From the NCBI GenBank assembly GCA_025602915.1, contig JAHLJZ010000024.1, positions 1 to 64,000 on the forward strand: a stretch of 64,000 nt of DNA, written 5' to 3'. Shown here one piece after another: positions 58,566 to 64,000 of the stretch. The position numbers and the translations under genes were made by a program. The notes beneath the pieces were generated by a model. The model saw nothing but the letters and a program-made list of their open reading frames with translations, made no database searches and was not told the DNA's origin. Position 1 is the first letter of the stretch. Every line of letters starts with the position of its first letter. Source of the DNA: Paraphysoderma sedebokerense (taxonomy: Eukaryota; Blastocladiomycota; Physodermatomycetes; Physodermatales; Physodermataceae).

Positions 58566-59522
58566 TTAACGTCCCATTTCGAGTTGAGGTTCCTGGCTCA
58601 AAAAATTTGCTCCACAGATACCATTGATTTTAGCGACACGATCTTGGTATTTCTTCTTGGACGCTGCAATTTCCTCGGGGGTGTCAGCTGGTGGGAGAGG
58701 AGCCGCTGTGAGGTAACTCTATAAACAGCAAAATAAGGTGACAATTTAAAATTATAATCAGTATACGTTTCCAACATCTCGTGTAAAGTTCATGAATGAC
58801 ATACCGCGAAACCCTGTTCATTAAATCTCTTGAAACAATCACTACAGACTAAATCTTTCGGTAATTGTTCTGGATTCGCGGAATCACCTCCTTGCAAGTA
58901 ACTCATCAAGCTATCGAATTTGTCGGCAGTAGTATCCTTTGAAGCGTCCAAAAACTTGTTCATGCAAAGATTTCCATCCGCAGCTTTCGAGCAGTCCATA
59001 TCGTAATCGAATAATGCTCCAGTGCTCACTCGATTTGCTATTATTTGATCGTCTCCGGTTGTACAAGATTTTTTGATTCCTTCAACTGCAGCGGCTGTTT
59101 GTTGGCGAGTTTGGGGGTTACAAACAGTTTTTAATGCGGTTGTCAAGTTTTGAGAAAACTATGGTTTATAAGTTTAATGAAAATATTGGTAATTAGTGTA
59201 CTATTGAAAAATGATACTTGTCAAAGTATAAGTTGATAGAAAGAATCGAATGTATTACCTGCTCAAATGGGGATTTTTCGGCATCCATCACGAATCTCAT
59301 TGTACTTGCATAAGTCGTGCTACGAAGCGCTTTCCTGGCATCAACACAACCCGGTGACAAGTTGAGCTTTTTCTTTTTGGGCGGCTGTCCCGGCTGTCCC
59401 GGTTGTCCTGGTTGTCCTGGTTGCGCCGGTGCTGGAGGTTGAGCTGGAGTGGGTGTTTGCGCATACACTGAGGGACCAAGGATGGCAACGATGAACAAAA
59501 AGATAACGGCAGTGGAACGCAT
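58566..59522 (-). CDS. secreted Cys-containing protein with a PGQ tract
   Basis: Three exons on the minus strand (59259-59522, 58805-59158, 58566-58718) give 256 residues. The first 21 residues, MRSTAVIFLFIVAILGPSVYA, are a clear signal peptide with an A-Q-T cleavage site. A Pro/Gln/Ala/Gly segment follows (PAQPPAPAQPGQPGQPGQ), with GQP repeated four times in a collagen-like rhythm, then a Lys cluster. The globular part has eight spaced cysteines, including LVCSDCFKRF with a C-X2-C pair. No membrane anchor or GPI signal is present, so it is likely secreted or wall-associated. The layout resembles Cys-rich secreted families common in early-diverging fungi, but I cannot name one. Its function is unknown. 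Confidence 0.8.
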
Positions 59523-60603
59523 GCTGAGAATACTAAAAATTTTGTGAAGTTTTAGAATGTTTATGTGAACAGTGGGATGTTTGTCGGACGAGGGTATAAG
59601 AGACGATGTATGATATATCGATATCGGAAGGAACGGATTCACATCACCTTTTATAACTTTTCTTTCCAGATAAACAATTTTGACGAAGCGGAACCTTTAG
59701 TTCCGTAAGGCTAAACTAGAACAGACAATTTAATGGAAATGAGAATGCTAAATTGTAAAATGTACCCTAACAATTATGATGAAACGAACAAAGACGAATA
59801 AAGCCATATTTCGCAAGGGCTTGAACTTGACTATTTGATCGGAAACGCCAGAATAGCGAGCTTATGTTTATTTGCAAAGATTGCGTATTATCCTACATAA
59901 CCAAGTAATTTCATGTGGGTGGCGTTTTACTCTTTGTATTTATCATCTTGCTGGTTGGTCTTTAAAACCGAAATTAATTTGTACGCAATCCATTCCCGCG
60001 CCATTTAGAAAGCAATTTAAACTTGCAATTTAAGTGCCGCCATTTTATTACATAAAGGATCGGCCGAGACAACGGTAATGAGACAAGAAACAAAAACTGG
60101 AAGGCGGGCATGCTCGGTGGCTTTATTTTCTCTTTTCCGGCTACTCGTCTTTTCCACTTTCGCTAAATTAGCAAATGTGGTTGCAATTTACTTTACATAT
60201 GCTAAAACGATTGGTAATACAGTGTAAAGCCTTCTATACTGCGTAATGTCGTCCCTGTCATTCTCGGACAGAATTATGTGCAATGCGCTTCCCGTATACT
60301 ACATTCGTGATATAGGTAGTTTGGCAAAATGTAACATAGCCGCCGACAGCATTCACTCGTCGACAATCAACTAATGTTCGATCCTTTGTTTAGCGTAAAA
60401 AAATTTTGCTCCATGAAAAGGTATCAGATGATTTCTGATAATAGATCTGTCAAAATCAATTAGTCTTTGCCTATCAGAACTAACAGCGCTGCCAAGTTTA
60501 TTCATATCGAACTGCATCCATTGACAACTTTTTTTTTTTTGGTCGGCCATATGCTCCCAATCTTCGGAATAAGATATGAACAAAAAAAGTAGGAGAAAGT
60601 AGG
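59523..60603. other. intergenic, no gene seen
   Basis: About 1.1 kb of AT-rich DNA lies between the secreted-protein promoter and the second repeat copy. A further run of eleven T lies at about 60,530. The minus-strand frames near 60,370-60,690 are low complexity or derive from the repeat, so they are not called. Confidence 0.4.
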
Positions 60604-60775
60604 AAAAAAAACCAGTCAAGTTGTGCTAGAGGGTGTGGGCAATAGAGGAGTGAGTCGAACACTCTGGTGTATATAGTTATACCCAATTACCGATTAATCC
60701 CCATCAAGATAACCCTATAGCTTCGGACCGGCCAAATTCTAATAAAATCGGACCTAACAGGCGAGCAGACCCGGG
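60604..60775 (-). repeat. tRNA-derived SINE-like element with 3' hairpin, copy 2
   Basis: On the minus strand this copy has a decayed head (GTTAGGTCCG A-box-like; the B box is degraded to TTAGAATTTGG). Next come CCGGTCCGAAGCTATAGGG, a loop of about 75 nt, and CCCTCTAGC-ACAACTTGACTGG, which is shared with copy 1, then eight T. The inner stem has one mismatch relative to copy 1. The loop is about 50 nt longer than in copy 1 and holds a perfect T-arm-like hairpin, GAGTG-TTCGACT-CACTC (about 60,648-60,664), so it may contain its own tRNA-like piece. Confidence 0.6.
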
Positions 60776-60873
60776 TTAAATATAAAGACTAATAATAATG
60801 AAACTCATCTATGAACACTCACAAGCAACATAAAAGAAGAAAGAAAATGAGTAGGAACAGTAGGAACGAGAAG

Positions 60874-60920
60874 GAATTCGAAAAGTAATCATCTAAACCA
60901 CCGCTAGGCCATGTCGGCCC
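60874..60920 (-). repeat. possible third tRNA-like head
   Basis: On the minus strand a perfect A-box match, TGGCCTAGCGG, is followed about 24 nt later by TTTTCGAATTCC, a B-box-like sequence. No conserved hairpin tail follows it, and no cloverleaf forms. It may be a tRNA-derived fragment linked to copy 2, which starts about 100 bp away, or chance. Confidence 0.25.
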
Positions 60921-61028
60921 TTTGCCTGTTGGAAGAATTCTTTACTCCTGCACCACATCATCTCCGCACAGTCATCCACAGATACATTACATCTAGAGAG
61001 AGCGACTTCTGCAGTACCACTACGGAGA

Positions 61029-61523
61029 ATGGAATCAATAGGCCAGTCTTGCACTCCTTTAAAACAGACCTACGATAAGTGCTTCAATAAATGGTATACC
61101 GAGAAATTCTTAAAAGGAGAGCTGGAGCCGGAATGCGATGAGTTATTCGTAAAATATAAAGAATGTGTCATGGTAAGTAATCATCCTCGAATTTAGAACA
61201 CAGTACTGCCTTATTACATTGCGGTAAAAACTGGTATACTATGGTCATCTTCATTGACAATCTCTGTATTCTTTCCATCCAATTCCATCCGGCGATTGTA
61301 ATCATTCATCGTTCCTCAACACCGACAACTACCAATTCACTTATTACTCTATACTATGACTATTCAATGCATACCATCCTTACAGAAAGCAATCAAACAA
61401 AGAAATTTAGACACAATGATAGCAGAATCACATAACGATTCTTCTTCGTTTTTCAGTTCGTACCAATCATCCTCAGGATCTTCATCATCGTCTTCAAATA
61501 CAAAATCTGATTCAAAGAAGTGA
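61029..61523 (+). CDS. MDM35: Mdm35/TRIAP1-family twin CX9C protein
   Basis: Two exons (61029-61172 and 61386-61523) give 93 residues. The core matches Mdm35/TRIAP1: SCTPLKQTYDKCFNKWYTEK, then FLKGELEPECDELFVKYKEC, giving two C-X9-C helices that form disulfides in the mitochondrial intermembrane space. Mdm35 partners Ups1/Ups2 to shuttle phosphatidic acid or phosphatidylserine between mitochondrial membranes. The tail is Ser-rich (SSFFSSYQSSSGSSSS), longer than in human TRIAP1 but usual in fungi. It is convergent with METTL18. It is the second twin-CX9C gene in the window, after CMC1. Confidence 0.92.
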
Positions 61524-61925
61524 AATGGTATAGGTAGTAGTTGGGTGAATAATGATGGGAATGTGTGTAGTCTACTCTAACGGCGGCTAATGTAATGTAG
61601 TGAATTTTGATTTAGGAACTGCTTTTATATTCTTCATATTGGTGTCGGCGGATAATCCATATATGGCAGAACCAGAAGTGACGCTGAATTCCAAGCTAGT
61701 CGTAGTGTTATGAATTGCTGTTGAATGCTGTTCGATTTTTCATGTACCATAGCATAATTGGCAATTTCGACCTGATAAAGTGAAAATCCTCCTAACGGTA
61801 GTAGCACTCAGTTCTCTTCCGTATGGTTATTGAAACTAAATTGAATAAAAAATGATAATTTATTTCTCATACACATCTTGAATCTCCATCTCAAACATCT
61901 AAATCTACTGTAAGAGCAGCTACAT
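61524..61925. other. intergenic, convergent 3' ends
   Basis: This AT-rich spacer between MDM35 and METTL18 has no supported feature. Confidence 0.45.
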
Positions 61926-63556
61926 CTAACGCCAAGACACTTCTACAATCTCTCTTCTAACGTTTTCATCATAAACACCGACAACTCGGCTTTTCATCAG
62001 CCCGTCTCGTTGAATAAGTGATTCAAAGTCCCGAATACCACCACCAACACCAAAGTAAAGAGTTTTAGTGGCGATCAAGCTGTCGCGGTATTCCATTCAG
62101 GATGGACGTAGAGTAACAAAATTAGTAGGCAATAAAAAATCTTGAATTCCTGGTATATTCAGACATACGCTATTCCACCTGGTTTCAATAATTTTTTAAT
62201 TACGTTATACAGCTTGGGCTGAGAATGTGAATGATATATCGTTTCTGAGGTTAAGATAAGATCGTACTTCAGATTATGCTGCTCTTCCATTTGATCATGA
62301 TTAGAGCGGAATGGTAGTGACGAAAAGAGGATAGTTTCCTGTGTTGGTTCGTGAATACGCAAATAAAAAGCCGGAATGGTAGAAGCATGAATATAATGAC
62401 GGTAAGCAGGGCGTATAGACAAGTAAAAGTGGGAAAGGGCACAATAAAGAGTCGGTTAATTGGAACACAAACCGGTAACGTTTCCCAATCTCCATAGAAG
62501 AATCTGCATTTCGCTTCCGCCACTTTTGAGAGTATGACCTCTTTTTCAAAATAGCCTGCCTGATCGATTTCATCTGAAGAGGGGGGATAGACCGTGTTCA
62601 AAAGTACGTTTGGGATTGTAACCAGTTGAAGAACTTCTGAGTTATAATCAGCTAGATCTACATGCGATGCTAACTGAGTTAGACAGTATAGTGAGGGAAG
62701 GGCTGAACCGCATCCGAGCTTTATGTTTTGGAATTTATGGAAAGGAGTTTATAAGTTCGGTAGGGGCAAGGGAAGAAAATGTAAGACGATCAAAGATGGC
62801 GGATTAATATGTTGAATGAAGTGAAGAATATTGACGGAAGAGAAAAGAAAGAGGAAGTAATTCCAACCTCCAGCACTCTTCTACTCTGAATGAATTCTTG
62901 CGGTTGTCTCATTAAATAATGAACCAAATCTATCGAGCATTCCCAAGTTTTCAGTCCTCGTATTTCAGAGATACATGATTAGATCGATCGCTAAGATAAT
63001 CGAAATCAATCGAAATGTCTTGACAAAAGACATGATAAATTAGCATATTCAAGAGAAGACATTAATCTAACCTTCATATTTTCCAGGAATCAAATCCGTT
63101 TTTTCAGCAATGGCATCAACCATCACTTTTTGCGATGTGGGCAGTTCTATCTGATTCACTCCATCAAGTTCGCCGGCCTCCGCAATTTCATCGTAAGTTG
63201 TGACAATTTCAAATTTTACATCGGAAACATTCCGCTTATATAGTATTTTTGAATTAATTGAATCAATTTCGGTGCTCTGAGGAGATGAACAGAACTGAAC
63301 CGATTCGCCGATAATTCTGATAGGTGATTGCGGTAGATCCTGTAGTATACAACAGAACACAAGACAAGAAATCATTAATACCGTTAAAATTTACCATTAT
63401 CTTTTTTGGCAACCCACGACGCAAGAGATAAAAACGCACGTTAGGAGATAACTGCGACGCAGGTACGTATGATGTCGATGTAGCGGTATGAGTGTTGCTA
63501 GGCTGAATCAGTTGTTGGACTTGAGAATCGTCTGGGAGAAAGTTGAATTTAAACAT
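61926..63556 (-). CDS. HPM1: histidine protein methyltransferase (METTL18/Hpm1)
   Basis: Six exons on the minus strand encode a methyltransferase of about 330 residues. It starts MFKFNFLPDDSQ as this family does. The SAM fold has GLKTWECSIDLVHYL, motif I LGCGSALPSLY with the G-C-G loop, ADYNSEVL, the family marker YGDWETLP, and YDLILTSETIYHSHSQPKLY. It closes with ATKTLYFGVGGGIRDF. Hpm1 methylates a histidine of ribosomal protein uL3 (Rpl3), affecting 60S assembly and translation fidelity. Exons read: 63395-63556, 63072-63339, about 62873-62948, about 62480-62730, about 62168-62330 and 61926-62085. It is divergent with the next gene, with 186 bp between start codons. Confidence 0.93.
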
Positions 63557-63742
63557 ATTAAAAAAATGTATATTTCCCTTTGTGCTCCTTTCTGATTATT
63601 TTAACGATGAGAATAAAAATTTGCCTCAACCACGATTGAACTGTGGCTGAAGTGGGTTCACCCAAAATTTAAACTATCAAACTAGATTTCGATTCCTGTC
63701 TCGCTCTTTAAGTTTATCAAAATCTTTTGCTTCTACCTTACT
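63557..63742. promoter_or_regulatory. short divergent promoter
   Basis: Only 186 bp separate the METTL18/Hpm1 start codon (-) from the C9orf78/Tls1-like start codon (+), so both must be driven from this interval. No known box stands out. Confidence 0.4.
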
Positions 63743-64000
63743 ATGTCCGAAATTGTATTCAAGAAAAAAACTACGAAAGCCAAGATACGAAAACGTACGA
63801 CTTCGCTCGACACTGAGGATGAACCGTCCTCACTTGGTACATCGGCCAACGAATCATCCAACACTGATCAAACACAAGACGAGCAAGAACAGGATACATC
63901 CTCTATCCTCGGAGATTTCAAATTACTGCGAAAACTACGGACGAAATCCCGTGGTGTTGATGCTTCAGATTTAGAGAAAGGAGATGCAGAAACGAGGAGG
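63743..64000 (+). CDS. C9orf78/Tls1-like spliceosome-associated protein, N-terminus (partial)
   Basis: An open frame of 86 codons runs off the right edge. It starts MSEIVFKKKTTKAKIRKR and has an acidic/polar middle. It then reads LGDFKLLRKLRTKSRGVDAS followed by DLEKGD, which resembles the conserved L-R-K-L-R ... G-V-D block of C9orf78 (Hep59) and fission-yeast Tls1. That family joins the spliceosome and affects splice-site choice. The start resembles some RNF113/Cwc24 proteins too, so the call is tentative. The 3' part lies outside the window. Confidence 0.55.
   Translation, partial: MSEIVFKKKTTKAKIRKRTTSLDTEDEPSSLGTSANESSNTDQTQDEQEQDTSSILGDFKLLRKLRTKSRGVDASDLEKGDAETRR

Noticed and set aside
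60371-60686. Small hydrophobic frames on the minus strand
   Set aside because: They arise from T-rich runs next to the repeat copy.

Overview
The window reads as nuclear DNA from a fungus, most likely an early-diverging (non-Dikarya) lineage; I cannot assign a genus. The genes are broken by many short GT-AG introns (roughly 50-100 nt) and intergenic DNA is AT-rich. Phosphoribosylamine-glycine ligase and AIR synthetase are fused, as in fungal Ade5,7. A cryptochrome-DASH and a neutral sphingomyelinase domain are also present. There are no bacterial operon features, CRISPR arrays or recognisable viral remnants. All gene models come from reading exons and splice sites by eye, so small exon-edge errors are possible.

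Layout: 0-6 kb holds the 3' end of an unrecognised coiled-coil gene, a mitochondrial RbfA-like factor (-), tRNA-Lys(CTT) (-), V-ATPase subunit D (-), a short-chain dehydrogenase with a 16-nt microexon (+) and a CMC1-like twin-CX9C protein (-). 6-20.9 kb holds a CLASP-type microtubule protein, mitochondrial malonyl-CoA:ACP transacylase, a CaM-kinase/neutral-sphingomyelinase fusion gene, cry-DASH and a small RGS-domain protein, all (+). 21-31 kb holds KRI1 (-), a membrane-anchored oligopeptidase B-like peptidase (+) and the five-RRM protein MRD1 (+). 31-34.7 kb is gene-poor, with one or two orphan proteins. 34.7-51.7 kb holds a Dnf3-like lipid flippase, ADE5,7, an ammonium transporter and a second P4-ATPase, all (+). 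52-59.5 kb holds UFD1 (-), a Ser-rich orphan (-) and a secreted Cys-containing protein (-). 57.8-61 kb carries two copies of a tRNA-derived repeat with a conserved 3' hairpin. The right end holds MDM35 (+), METTL18/Hpm1 (-) and the start of a C9orf78/Tls1-like gene (+).

Most genes are housekeeping and unlinked in pathway. Loose themes are ribosome biogenesis (RBFA, KRI1, MRD1, METTL18), with a CACGTG box 70-90 bp upstream of the first three; mitochondrial biogenesis (RBFA, CMC1, MCT1, MDM35); and membrane-lipid handling (sphingomyelinase fusion, two flippases, MDM35).

The strongest candidate for something undescribed is the single gene at 13,552-16,703. It appears to encode a complete Ca2+/calmodulin-dependent-type kinase joined in frame, through a normal intron, to a complete neutral sphingomyelinase. 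The second candidate is the tRNA-headed, hairpin-tailed repeat family.
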